From contig CM041085.1 of assembly GCA_023079485.1 (NCBI GenBank), forward strand, positions 30,241,121 to 30,305,120: a stretch of 64,000 nt of DNA. The letters run 5' to 3'. Both the position numbers and the translations under genes were made by a program. The DNA comes from Archilochus colubris (Eukaryota; Chordata; Aves; Apodiformes; Trochilidae). Below, piece after piece: positions 35,991-48,918 of the stretch; position 1 is the first letter of the stretch; each line of letters starts with the position of its first letter. The notes under the pieces were generated by a model. That model did not search any database. It was not told the origin of the DNA and was given only the letters and a program-made list of their open reading frames with translations.

Positions 35991-38900
35991 ATTTTCCTTC
36001 TTCTCAGACAAAGACAGCAGTGATCAAAGCCTGCCTACACAGGATGTTGAGAGACCTGATGGGAAGTAACACTCCAGAAACCACATCTCTGTGTTGTGTA
36101 CAGCAGAATTGATTTCATACGGAACTCTGATCACAGATTTGTTTATGTGAGGAAAACAAAACAAAACAATAAAAAAAACACAGCAGAAATTGTTGTGCTT
36201 TTGTATCAGATTTTATCTTAATAACACCTTAAGTAATAGTGATGTAGTAGAAAACTGGCTGCTTGTAAGAAACCTTTATTTTTTTAAGGTCTTGAAAACC
36301 TCAGATATTTTGAAGCTATTATTTAATAGCTGAAGACTAATTCAGGGATAGTCTTAAATTCTAATCTCTTTCTGCAGAGGTGCCAGAGGATCACTCTGGT
36401 CTCCATTCAGTCTATACTATGCTTCTTTGAGCCCCTTCCTTATTGTCTGAGCAAGAGCAAGGCCATTCTCACATAATCTCAATACAGGGATCCTGCAGGG
36501 GTATTTGGAAGAGAGAGGAAGTATTTCCATTACTCACCTTGTGGCTGCAGTTTAGTGTGCCTGGTGTTGGCTGCATGTGCAAGGCCTTCAAAGACACCAT
36601 CATGAATAGGACTTAGGATTTTTCTGGCACTGCAATGGCCAGCAGTCATGAAAGGAACATCTGTGTTAGAAAATGAAGAATTATGAGTTATTCTCATTAG
36701 AATAACAGATATATGAAGTTCAGTGTATGTGTTTCTAAATTAAACTGGTTGTTGACAAATTCTAGGTTCAGAATCACACATTTATCTCATTTAAGGACAT
36801 GAAATCAGTGTGTGTGAGGATCCAAGTATCAGCAATTTAGGTTCTCTGGCATCATCAGTCTCATTAAAGCATGTCAATCTAAGGTAATGCTTCAAGAAAA
36901 AATCAGCAGCTTAAACAGATGTTTAGAGCCATCTGAGCAAAAAGTGAGATTTTTTACTGTTTAAAATTACATTGGACGTGTACATTTTCAAACTTTATTG
37001 TAGTTCATATAGCAGATTAGGTTCTATATTAATGTAGCTAATAAAGTTTAGTGTGGTGAAGTGTAGTAAACTGGAAAGGAACACAAATATTAGCTAATGC
37101 TTCCTTGAAACCTTAAGTTTCTGTTCTCTTTCCATCAGTTCAACACATGCTCTTCTAAACCATTTTTTTACTTTCTTTTTAGCCAGCATTCTACTAGAGC
37201 TGGGAAAAGAAAAATCCAAAATAAATTTTGTTTTGACAAAGAATAAAGACATGACATAAAGAGCAAAATTAAAATTCTTAAATAAGTTATTTGAGAATGA
37301 ATGGATTAACTTTTCAAAATGCATACTTTACATCATATATTTATTTTAAAAATGTCATTAAATTTAAACACACAATATGTATTTATACATTAATCTTTTG
37401 AAACATTTTCCATTGCCAAAATAGCACTGAAAATATTTTATGGTGTTTACTCAAACAGGTTTGGCTTTGGGGTTTTCTTGAGTAGAAAATATTCTCTATC
37501 ATGAATGGAAATGGTAAATAATGAATCCTGCTTCAACTCCAAGACGCATTAGATTTAGAAATGGCACTTAGACAATTACTGAAATGATAAAACTGTAAAT
37601 CTTTTTTTTTTTTTTTTTTTTTTAAGTTCAGGAGGCATAATAATACTGAAGTTTCAACTACAGTATTATTAACTTTTGCCCCTGAAAAACAGATAATTTA
37701 GCTTGTCATTAGTATTCTAATTAAAAAGGGAAATTCACTCACAGACTACCTTTAAATAATAATACTACATCATCTGAGACTGGTTTAAAATATGGCTTTA
37801 AAGAAAAGCCTTGGAGACAAACATATTATTTCCTTGACAATATATGAGACCATGACAGCATTTTCCCAGTTTTAATTAAAATTGATAGGTTGTTGAAAAT
37901 GCAATTAGTTTAGCACTTATATTAAATAAACCTTTTACATGCCAATACTATCAGTGTTCAGAATGTTAAGTAAAGAGGGAATTATAACCAGCACTCCTGA
38001 TCTTAAATACATCTGCAGTGGAAAATGATATATTAGGAAAAAGTAACCAAGGAATAAAAAAAATGGCAAGGCCTGGTTCTTGTCTTTCAAGTTAAAGTTC
38101 TAAAATATGCTATATAAGACAACAAAGCAGTGGTCCAGAACAGACTTACCAGGAAGAGTAACCTTCCAGGAGCTACTTGTTGCTGTTAGATGCTGTATAT
38201 AAGTGGTTACCAGTAGATTTTGTGAAATCAGAACTGAAGCACTAAGAAACACAGGTATGTATGCACTTTGGAGAGAACACAACAGTCCATTCAGGAAAGA
38301 GGAACTATTCATGACTGAGTTTAAGGATATATGAAACAGCTGGGGTTTTAATTTACAAGAACCTCTTCTCTCTAGTCATCATTTTCCAGGAAGCTGTTAG
38401 GTGTAATTGAGGTACATTAATGCAGGTGTAAGAACTCTCCAGGGTGAGAAATGAGGATCAGTTGTGGTGTCAATTCTAAATGTCACAAACAGCAAGAATT
38501 TTAAAATTAAAATAAATCTACATGCTCTTTCTCTGTCTTTCTGATGTGAAACTTACCTTGCATAAAAACTTTTCTCCTTACCCATTTAAATTTATTTTTT
38601 TTAATAATAATTTTAATTTTCTCTGACAGCACTGAATATACTGGTAAGCTTTTTATCATATGTAAGCCAGAATTTTACTATGAATATTCAGGTCACTTCT
38701 GTCAAAGGCAGGATCAGAGATGAAGGAACATAAAAGGCTTTTTCAAAACTAGGGCAGTGCTGACAAAATGTTGGAAGATCAATGAATGACAAAAATTATT
38801 ATTTACGGAGCAATTCAGGAAAACTGAAGTATATATTCTCTGAGGCACAGATGGATGTAATCTCATTAAAAATACCTTAATTTTAATAAATTTCAAAGAG

Positions 38901-41051
38901 AAGATTAAATTTTTAAGAGGCCAAAACCCATCTGCATACATAGAACTCAACAGAGCACTCAGAAAATGTTGATTTATTCAGATCTATTAATTTACTATTA
39001 GCTCTTCAGTATATAATCCTATTTTAGAAATATATCAGTAATTTACTGCATGTGTGAGAACTTTAAATAAAAGTTTAATTTCAAGAGAAGTTATAAATGA
39101 GGTAATAAGTTTGTTTCTATTTTTTGGAGGAGCATAAAATATATTTCCATGAAAAAAATGACATTTGCAATTAAAAAATGTATTTTTTTGAGGACATTCC
39201 ATTTCCATGCAAAACAGTTAGAGTTTATCATTCAGAATTCTCAACAAAAATCTCAAAAATGATAGATAGCTTGATAGCTCCAAGTGAAAAAAAGGAATAC
39301 AAATGAGTGCCTTTGCACTTTCACAGTATCCTTGCAAGTAGAGTGATAAGCAGACATGCAGGCAAGAAATTAAAAACTTAAGCTGAAATCAATAAGACTT
39401 TTGTTCTCCTGCATCATATTTTCATTGGAAAGAAGATGTAGTGTTTATAGTAGATAAAGTTGCTGTTACTACATATAGTTGAGTAATTTGATATTAATGC
39501 ATTTAATTGCATTTTGCAGAAGATTATGCAGGAAGAAAATACTCGCCTCTTAAAAGTTAGAAGTGTTTGTCAGAACACTGCATTTCTAAACACAAACCTA
39601 GCTTGTTGAGCACTGTGTTTCTCTCCTGTCTCTTTCTAAAGAACATTTACACCTTCTCTTTTTCTACACATGCTGAAAACCTGATATTCTTGCATTTTCC
39701 TTTCTTCAGTCTTTCTCCTCAGCTTTTACTTTTCTCAGCCAAAATCTAGATACAATTTTCTCTCTTCCTTCCTTTCACTTGAGTAACTACTTGGATAATT
39801 TCTGAGCTCTGGTGTCCAAATTGGCACCCAGAGTTAATTAAGCCATAATGTCAGAGGATACTCTCCCAGTAAAGCTCCCTCGGGTTTTCCTAGCAATGTA
39901 GGCAAAACATTGTAGCCCTAAGGTTAGAAGGGCAAGATTAAGGCTCTAAAACAGAGTGCCTGTAGACTAAAGGAAGAAGTGAAGCTTGGCTGCATGCAGT
40001 GGGTTTCTTCTAGCACCACAGGCAAAGACAGGAGATGCAAAGCAGGGCAGTCCCACCCTGAACCATCTGCACTTCACATAAATGTCTGGGTTCTCTTCCC
40101 AGTGTGCCAGCCAGATAGGCTCCCTGACTTCTGCTATAGGTGAAGTGCACAGCTAGTTTGCTGTACTGCAATAATGAGCTTTTCTGGGAAGTTGTCCATT
40201 TTAGCAATTTCTAGGACTGATCCAGCCTCCCAATACCTAAAAGTAGTTTAAGCACTGTTACTACATGCTCAGAGCAATGAGAAGCTTCTCAGAGGGGGGT
40301 ACAGTACTCAAACTCATCCCAACATTGAACTAAACTTTAAAGTAGAAGTACTATTTCAATATCTCTAATTATTTCAAAATACAACTCTTAAGCTATTCCA
40401 GTAATAATAACCAAAAGTTTGGTACTAAAGGAGAGTATCTATAGAATGAAATCCTTTCCTTCAAAAAATTAATTTCTGAAATAAGCACTGATGCATATTT
40501 TCCTTTAGAAGATAGCTTCTTTATCCACATCATTTAAGAATTAAAATTAATAATGCAGCAAATTACCTACTCACCCACTAGGCAAAATAAAAATCAAATC
40601 ATAGCATAAATTCAGCTAGGCACTTTTTGTATTTCATTTCAGTTCCTCAGCAGAAACAAGAAGGAAATGTTTGGGGATTGTGTTTTTCCTTTTTAATTCC
40701 CTTTATATAGAGAACAAATTAAGAACTAGGTTCAGTTACTTTAGGCCTATCTTTTCAAGCAGTTATAGTGCAGAGTATTACACTAGCAATGCATTTAAGG
40801 ATATCAGAATATGTTGTTTATAGCATAGGAAAAAATATACTCATCTGCTTCAGTTTCTAATAAACACCAACTAAAACCAAAAGCAGAAAAATCTTCCAAG
40901 AGGGAGAGTCTTCAGCTCCCAAAAGCTTAACTTTTTTCCCCCAATTTATTTTACTTCACCAAGCAGAAGATACTGCTTCTTCCAGTAAACCTTGTGCTAT
41001 AGCAGTATGACAAGGATATCTTAGTTCACAAAAGAAGGTTCACTGTGGTAT
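35991..41051. other. AT-rich non-coding DNA, no gene recognised
   Basis: A (CAAAA)n-like patch lies near 36157-36180 and a T22 run at 37602-37623. The part at 37.2-38.1 kb is very AT-rich with homeodomain-type TAAT words. That would suit either neutral DNA or a conserved non-coding element, and I cannot tell which. No coding frame is credible. Confidence 0.65.
37602..37623. repeat. T22 homopolymer
   Basis: An uninterrupted run of 22 T preceded by a single C. There is no adjacent retrocopy body on the - strand that would make it a poly-A tail. Confidence 0.9.
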
Positions 41052-41590
41052 CTGCCCCTGTACTCAGCGCTGGTGAGGCCATACCTCAAGTACTGTGTCC
41101 AGTTCTGGGCCCCCCAGTTCAGGAAGGATATCAAGGTCCTGGAGCAGGTCCAAAGGATGGTGAAGGGACTCGAGCACAGATCCTATGAGGAGAGGCTGAG
41201 GGAGCTGGGGCTGTTCAGCCTAAAGAAGAGGCAGCTCAGGGGAGACCTCATCGCTCTCTACAACTCCCTGAAAGGAGGGTGTAGCCAGGTGGGGGTTGGT
41301 CTCTTTTGCCTGATGACTTTCAACAAGACAAGAGGGTATGGTCTTAAGTTGTGCCAGAGGAAGTTTAGGTTGGGTATTAGAAAGAATTTCTTTACAGAGA
41401 GGGTGATCAAGCATTGGAATGGGCTGCCCAGGGAAGTAGTGGATTCTCCGTCCCTGGAGATATTTAAAAAAAGACTGGATGTGGCACTCAATGCCATGGT
41501 CTAGCAACCGCAACAGTGGTTCAAGGGTTGGACTCGATGATCTCTGAGGTCCCTTCCAACCCAGCCAATTCTATGATTCTATGATTCTAT
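41052..41590 (+). mobile_element. young 5'-truncated CR1 (C-terminal ORF2 and 3' end)
   Basis: The copy starts in the C-terminal part of ORF2 ([14 protein letters not shown]) and ends in ATTCTATGATTCTATGATTCTAT. The frame stays open from the truncation point to the TAG at 41502-41504, about 150 codons, with the thumb and C-terminal region intact apart from a clean 12-base (4-codon) loss near 41157 relative to the 57.9 kb copy. By eye the two copies agree at about 93%. The 5' truncation is typical of CR1 insertion. It cannot move on its own and is not expected to be expressed. Confidence 0.95.
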
Positions 41591-44500
41591 CGTTGAATTT
41601 AGAAGCTTGTACATTTTCCTGGCTTGGAAGGCCTAGCACAGATGGTAATAGTTTTATCTCACACTGTTATCAAGGAAGGTGTCTCTGAAAAACCTCAGGT
41701 ATTATCACATACTAAAATTCAGCTTCTGCTTTTGTTTCCAACTGTGCTCGCTATCCTGTTCCCACTGAGAGGTGATGGTGGTCACCTCCTAGGAGAAGCT
41801 GAAGTAATTTGGTACAGCAAAAAATTAAAATCCTCACAAGTCCCTGGTGACTTCAATAAGTAAAACTACTTACTTTCCAAATAAGTAAAATTCTAAATTT
41901 CCTAAAACTTTCTGAATGAGTTCGTATTGAAGCCAGAGCAACAAAATTACATGCTGTCCTTTCCCTGACTGACTAAAACTTTTGACTTGTGAACATAGCA
42001 TCTGGTTTTGTTACAAAGTATAAAATATCCATAATAGTGTTGTTTCTTGAAGTCATGTGTTCATGAAAGAATGCAGAATATAGTGCGTATCTTTTAAGGC
42101 ATGTAGCTGGGAGTTTATGCCTGTGAAATGGTTGCTATTAACAAAGTTCTTCAATCAAAGCACAGTAGTAGATGTAGACAAGAGTGGGTAACAGTACCAC
42201 AAGTTTGGTGAATTCCCTCAGACTCTGAGGGAATATCAAGCTCGGTATCAGTATCATGTTTAAAAAAAAACATTCTGAGGAAAATATTCCTACTGAAATC
42301 AATGGAAATATTTTTTTTACCAATTTATTGGTGAAGATTATTATGACTCTGGGCATACAAGAGAGATGAATTCCTATGGGACCGAGTTTCATCCCTTACA
42401 GCCTGATAAAGTATTTAGAAGTGAAAAGGCATCAGACCAGAGACTGCACAGTATTTTAAAACTTGCCATGGATAGGAACACATTTAATTTCCAATCAAAG
42501 AAAAAAAGCCTATCAGCTATGGCTGCTTAAACCTGCTAATCTAAGAGATGGATTAGCAAAGGCTTAGAAAAATTGGTTCTCATGTTGGATGTCTTGCTAT
42601 ATTTACATGCTTGCTGCCATTTAGTCTGTTCTAAAATAATTCAATATTCAACTACACAAAGCTGTCCCCTGCTAAGAGACAGGTTTTGGAACAAGAGCAA
42701 TTCACCTTTTAATGGGAGCGAATGAGTAAACTGTCACTGCATTTACAAATAGTTCTTTATTATCAGGCTCATAACAAATATGTTGTTTGACATTCTACAG
42801 GAATTATCTGCCATGGTAATTCTGAGATAGTATGAAGTTAAGCAGCATTGTATCTGTTACAAATACATACAAGTAAGGCTGAAAAGGTTACGGTGTGTAG
42901 GTTATGGTGTAGGTTTTTGGGGGGTTGTATTTTCAGTTGTTCTTGTTTGGTTTTTAACTTAGTTCTTCATGGTGACTGATAGCACAGTTGCCTCTCTCTG
43001 GAATTAGGCTTTTAAAATTTAATATAACCAATAATAAACAACTGTTAGAATTGAGGCTCTAGTCAAGGCTGTAGGAGACATGAACTGTCAAAGTCATCAT
43101 CTCATGAGTGGAGTCTCCTTGATCCACCTATCTCAGAAAGTAAATAACACAGAATAAATGTGCAACCTATCAAAAAAGCTGTGAACTGTTGTGCAGTTCT
43201 ACTGAATGCAGAAGTATTGGGCCAGCAAATATATGAGGATCTGTCTGACTTTCTAGACTTTCTATCAAGATGTGCCAAAAAGTAAAGCATGACTTCTTAT
43301 CCTTTTACATTCTTTCTTTCAAGCATGAGTAGGATAACAAAAAGAAAAAAAAAAAAAGGAAAAAAATCCCCCACCCAAACCCAATGAGCTGGAAGAAAGC
43401 ATAGTCAGTGATACTAGAAAACATAACTACTTCAACTTTAGCTGTCAGAGAATGTGGAGAGGGAATTAATATCACTGTTTTCCTCTATACATTTCTAAAT
43501 TATATACTAGTTGGTTGAACAATGCTACTGGTGTCAGGGATCCAGATCATGCAGGCCCACAAAGAAAATTGGATTTATTGTTACTAATCTATAACTCTAG
43601 AAAAATAAGGTTTTATTTTTTATACATACTGTGTGTATTCATGTGTCTATGTATGATTATTCCAGGGAAGCTCTCTGCTTTCACTGTGATAACTGTGGTG
43701 TGTCACTGGCACAGGCACAGAGGAGTTCACATACAGGAAAAATTGGTTTCCAGTCTTGCTTTTATGGGATGTTATGTAGCATGATGCCCAAAATCCCCCT
43801 GGTCAAACAAAGGCACTGTAGAGCATAAATTGTGGACTTCATTCTATGGCTGCAGAAGCTATTTTAGGAGAACATATCTCTGGTTTAGAGAGACATGTTT
43901 ATATACAGTCCTACTGGATTTACTTCTTTCTGAGAAAGAGCATCTGGTCAAAGACTTTTAAAGTCATGTTACTGGGACTGTTTCAGCTCTGGTCAGCTGG
44001 AGATCCTGGGTCAGAGAGACAAGGTCATAGTGGTGGGACCATTTCAACATCAAGGTAGCCAGTAGTGTGAGAAAAATCCTGTGAATGTTGAGTGTTGAAT
44101 GTTGAATGTGAACATGGCCATCTCTCAGGAGTTCATTACATAGGTTTAACTCCTATTGGAGAAGCTGCAGAAGTCTGTGCTTCTGTAGGAGACCATGGCT
44201 ATTGCTCCATGAACCCTTTCGATTCCCAGCTCTCACCAGTCTGTAATTTATGTTTGGAATAGAAAAATCCATCATAGTCAAAGTCATGATAGAGAAGTCC
44301 AAAGATATTTTCCAAATGTGATTTAAAAACCTGTTCCAGGGTCATTTGGAAAATGAAAGGGATCAATAAACTCTCATACAATGTCATACAAACTCATACA
44401 ATCTTTCATCCTCCACTGGTTCCCAAAATGTTTAAAGACAAATTACAGTGTACATTTTTCAAGGTGGTAACCATCCAATTGCTGCATTCTGAGCATCAAA

Positions 44501-46056
44501 AACCCTAAGTTAAGCCTAAGAATTACTCTCATCATTTAAAAATACACAGTTAAGTTAAAAGAAAAAAATAAGTTAAAACTATGATAGGAGTACTGACTGC
44601 TACCCTAGAAAGAGTGATTGAAAGGGATAATGACATGCAAAAGGGTATACTGCAGAAATGCTTTGCTTCACAGACATCTATCCATGAAGATGGAGAATCT
44701 GTCTTTTGAATCAGAAACTTCTATTTCTATTCAAATTTATTTGGCTTCAATTTCCAACAGCTGGTTCCTTGCCAGAATAAGCTGCCTTTCAGGACTTTAT
44801 AATTTCTCCCTGTGAAGAAATGAATAAACTGTAATTGTGTCTCATTAATCATTCCTTTGATAACCTAAATTATACCAAATTTACCAGTTCTTTCTGTGAT
44901 AAATTTTAAATTCTTTTTCTCTTCCTCTTTTCTGTGTCCTTTTAAAAAGTTGGACATCCATGCTGAAAGTGCCATTGCAGAATTAGTCCTGTTTGTATGG
45001 AGAACAATCACATTATTGTTTTTTAATCTGAAGCTTACTACATGGCTTGTCTTTCGTGATCCAAGAATCATTGTTTTCTGCTTTCTCTTTTCTTTATTCT
45101 TTATGATTTATGATTTATGCTTCCTAAATGCATGATTTGGTATTTTGTGGAACTAAACCATTTACATTTTTTTTGAGTGGGCACATCTTTTGAAGAATGT
45201 TCTGTGTAACTGACTCATCATAATTACTTTTTCTGTTCTGGTAATTTCATGTTACTAATAAGGATATTTCTGCAGCAAGTTCATATAAATTGTCCTCTTC
45301 ATCCTGCTATGGTAATTATTCTTTTTAACACAGAAACACAACCCTTCCACTTTGCTTTTTATGTCTTCTACATTGATCTTCAACTTTTTCTCATGTCCTT
45401 ATTTCCACTCTTAAATCCTTTACAAAGGTGAACTGAGAATTACACAAAAAGCAAGTCCTGAAAGATCAGAGAAAGATTGACATTTAATGAAAACAGAATT
45501 AAGACCATGCTCATCTCGGCAAATAGAGAGGGGTTTGAGATTGAAGGTCAGGTATTCTACTTCTAGCTGATCTTATCATAACAGCAGATATTGTCAAAAC
45601 AAAGTTTAAAAAGAGAAAGAGAGAGTTGTCAAAGCTACTAAAGGAACAAGCTAAGGATGAGGGACCAGCAAATGCTATTTGATGGCTCACAGACTTAATG
45701 AGGAATTAATTCATAAAAAATCCCAATGATATATTTTTTCTAGTCTTTAGAGTGGTCACCCATGTTGATACACAGCCATTAAGTCTTACTGGAGAGGCAC
45801 TTGGTGTAGTAGTTGTTAGTGGGGTAAGTTCTGATTACACTCTCATTGCAACTGCAACACTATTTCCAGCCACTGAATAAACCACCTGCAATGGAGCAAA
45901 AGTTAAAAAGGCACCAAGGCAATAATGGGGCAAATTTCCAAATTCTTCGTTTTTCTTCCTCTTTTCATTCTTTTCTAGTGTTCAACTCACTGTGAAGAAA
46001 TTCCTTTTCAGAGATCTCTACTCTCTGTTCAGTGCTGACACCTGAACACTGAAAGC
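41591..46056. other. AT-rich non-coding DNA, no gene recognised
   Basis: No gene or repeat family was recognised. It contains a perfect small hairpin (42212-42234), an A-rich purine run near 43340-43366 and a minor GAATGTTG-type duplication near 44084-44110. Frames are random-looking. Confidence 0.65.
42212..42234. repeat. 10-bp perfect inverted repeat
   Basis: ATTCCCTCAG and CTGAGGGAAT are exact inverted arms with a 3-base ACT spacer. No T run follows, and there is no bacterial context for a terminator. It is possibly chance. Confidence 0.8.
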
Positions 46057-46299
46057 TGACAGGATGAGGGGCAACGGGCCCAAGTTGGAACACAGAAAGT
46101 TTCATATAAATATAAGAAAACTTTTCTACTATGAGGGTGACAAGGCACTGGAACAGGCTGCCCAGGGAAGTTGTGTGGTGCCCTTCTCTGAAAACATTCA
46201 AAACCTGGCTGGATGATGTCGTGTGTAATGTGCTCTGGGTGATCCAGCTTTAGTGGAAGAGTTGGTCCCTTCCAACTGCTAATTCTGGGATGCTGTGGA
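46057..46299 (+). repeat. old CR1 3' end fragment
   Basis: The order is GACAGGATGAGGGGCAACGG, GAGGGTGACAAGGCACTGGA, ACAGGCTGCCCAGGGAAG, CCTGGCTGGATG, GTCCCTTCCAACTGCTAATTC. These are the C-terminal codons and 3' UTR of an old avian CR1 subfamily. The tail is reduced to ATTCTGGGATGCTGTGG. Confidence 0.9.
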
Positions 46300-46504
46300 T
46301 GAAGCCAATGTTAATGCCCATGGAACCTATATTCAGTTTCACCTATCTAAGTTGTAATAACACTGGAGGGGTGAAGAATATAAAATATTAACAGGTGCTA
46401 TAGTTTCACATTGTTGGACCCATTGAACTCTTAATTTGTGTCTGTGTTACTCTCCAGGTAACAGTGATTCGAATGCAGCAGTTATAGTCACTAAGGCATA
46501 GCTT

Positions 46505-46575
46505 CACAGAATCACAGAATCCCAGAATTGTTGTGAGTGGAAAGGACCTCTGAGATCACTGAGTCTAACCATAGA
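46505..46575 (-). repeat. CR1 3' tail fragment, reverse strand
   Basis: CACAGAATCACAGAATCCC followed by GAGTGGAAAGGACCTC and GAGATCACTGAGTC is the reverse complement of a CR1 tail plus 3' UTR. It converges with the + strand fragment ending at 46,299. Only about 70 bp is recognisable. Confidence 0.82.
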
Positions 46576-47518
46576 CACATGCAACAAGGAAAAAAAATAT
46601 CAACCCCCCTATAATTGTGTCCAGATGTGTTCTTCTCTGACCCACCTGTGTTCCTGAATTCAAACAACTGAAGCAGTCCAGGGAATATATCCTCTATTAT
46701 ATTCTCTCTGGTTACAGGAAGCAAACAATAATTAGGGAGCTGCAACAAGACATTGCCTCTCCTACAACTAAAGTGTTGAAAGCAAGACAGCAGTTGTCAG
46801 AGAGATGTTAGATCAGACAAAAACAGACAAATAGAAGTTGCTAAAGTGTAACCAAGTTCTATACTCTAGCTATCAGAACACTCAAGTATCAACCAATTCT
46901 AAAGCAGGGAAAATGTGGGGGGGAAAAAAAAAAAAAAAAAAAAAAGGCTGAACTTGCAATGTGAGACCTGAGATATAGCATAAAGTACTAGGGCTATTTA
47001 CAGAATCCATATGTACAGGAAGATCTTATTAATTTATTATAAAACACCAAGATTACCTGAGTTCATCTGCTGTCAGTCCTTCAGTTTTCCAATAGCTGTG
47101 CTCCTTGCCTTTCATGGATACCTTCAGAGGTACTGTCTCCTATTTGCTTTTCTGCACATGGTAAGGCAGTCAGATCTCTTTCAAAGGCAAGCAGAGATAA
47201 ATTCATCTGCAAGTCAGGGAGGTTTTGAAATGATGGGTCAGGCATTCCTCTTCTGGAAAAAAATAAAAAAAAAAGAAAAAACAACAAAACAAATGTGGTG
47301 GCTATTAAAGAGTTATTAAATCACTGATTGAATCAGAGGACATAAAACATATTTTGTGGTTGCTAATAATCACACACACAAAAGCACAACAGTACTTACA
47401 GACAAGATGAACTGCACCCTTGGAAAGCAATACCAACCTGAGGGATATAGTCTGATATGCTGCAAGGGAGGTCTGTTGTTTGGAAAGTCTGAGTCTGAGA
47501 CAAAGTTGGAAACTTGGT
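46576..47518. other. non-coding DNA with a purine tract
   Basis: G7 followed by A22 forms a 29-base pure purine run at 46917-46945. A second A-rich run lies at 47262-47292. No gene is recognised; the 102-codon frame at 47011-47319 has no motif. Confidence 0.65.
46917..46945. repeat. G7A22 purine tract
   Basis: Seven G are followed directly by 22 A. It does not follow a recognisable retrocopy, so it is treated as a simple repeat rather than a poly-A tail. Confidence 0.88.
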
Positions 47519-47617
47519 CTGCAAGGAACTTTATGAAGTTCAGCAAAGGAAAATGCAGAACTGGGCACCTGGGACGGAATAACCCCAGGTGCTGAAGGAC
47601 AGGTTGGGCACTGGGAC
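47519..47617 (+). repeat. internal CR1 ORF2 scrap
   Basis: Translated, this gives FMKFSKGKCRTGHLGRNNPR, matching the CR1 reverse transcriptase C-terminal segment that usually reads MKFNKGKCRVLHLGRNNP. It continues with CAGGTTGGGCACTGG. Neither the upstream nor the downstream CR1 parts follow, so it is an isolated internal piece, unusual for a family whose copies normally keep the 3' end. Confidence 0.8.
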
Positions 47618-48918
47618 ATGGAAAACACTTTTGAGGAAAAGGACTTTGCATTTGGCTCGCCTTTGGATCGAATGGCTTCCAGACTCCCAAAGTATTCTGC
47701 TCTACCTATTGCATTTATTCCACTATTATGTTAAAAAGAATTATTTTATATTCTTTTGTATGCCATTTTATATTCTGAATGGTATTCCTAGTGCTTCAAT
47801 AAAGAGATGTTTTTATCTGTCATCATAGAGATGCATTCAGACCTGCATTTTTTTCGTTGTTGTTGTTTGAGATCATGTAAGCAATGACTAATGGCACTGA
47901 AAATTCTACAAAACACAAAACATAAAAAGAAAGTTACACAAAGCACATGATAGGACAAACCTTTGAAATATTTTAGGTACATTGGAGGATGAACGGTTCC
48001 TAGACTGGGCAAATATTGACCTGTTTCTGAAAATTACAGCAAAATAAATGTTCCTAAGAAGGAACTGCCAAATGGTTTCTTGGAAAATAGGACCAGAATA
48101 TGACAGAATAATTTGTATATCACACACAGTCAGAGCTGAACCAAAGAAAATAAGAATAGTGTGTAGAAAATGGCACCTCTATCTATCGAATAGTTTAGTC
48201 AATTCTGGAACTCTAAATGGGTGCCTTAAATCACATATTATTCACAGGTTAGAGTCTCCTTACCCACATTTTGAGTTCTGCTCAGAAAATTGTTGACCTG
48301 AACTTAAAACCAGAGCCCTGACATCCCCACAGAGGCATATGAATGTCATGTGAATATCAGTGTAGTCCTCAAGACACAAGTAATATCTCTTGATTTCCTT
48401 CAGTCATATGAAAATCAGACAGGCCAATAGCTCCTAACAGTCTTTTCTCACAGGCAATAAACACCTGGAAATTCTCTTCTATTTCAGTCCTTCTTTCCCC
48501 CCTCCAAGCCTTAGAATCAGGAGAGGCAAACAATAAACCATTGATGAAGTTGCATCCAGCTGGAGGATGCATCCAGAAGATTCTACACCTGAATTCTTGC
48601 CACTTGACAGAGATTTACTAGGGAGATAGAAAAGGGATGGAAAATGGATTATTAACAATAGAAATTTTTATGCTGTCTGAATTGGCTTAAGACATAATTC
48701 TGAACACAAATTCACAATGCTTGATACTTTCAAGGCAGTGACTTCAGTCATTCAATGATAAATCTGTACAGACATAATCACAGTGTTTATGTGTGCAGAA
48801 AGAAGAAACTTATTAACAAGAAGAAACTCTGATATATCATGAAATATTAGCCAATCTGTGTTACAAGATAGAGAAATTCAGTTATGTGTAGTGTTATAAT
48901 TGTTGCCAACTCTGTAAC
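47618..48918. other. non-coding DNA, no gene recognised
   Basis: The block 47618-47830 ends with CTTCAATAAAGAG, a polyadenylation-signal-like end. It follows the CR1 scrap and could belong to an unknown decayed element. The rest is AT-rich without features. Confidence 0.55.

Noticed and set aside
37602..37623. Poly-T as the tail of a reverse-strand retrocopy
   Set aside because: No coding or repeat body is recognisable on the downstream side.
46917..46945. Poly-A tail of a processed retrocopy
   Set aside because: A G7 run precedes it and no upstream gene-like body or target duplication is visible.
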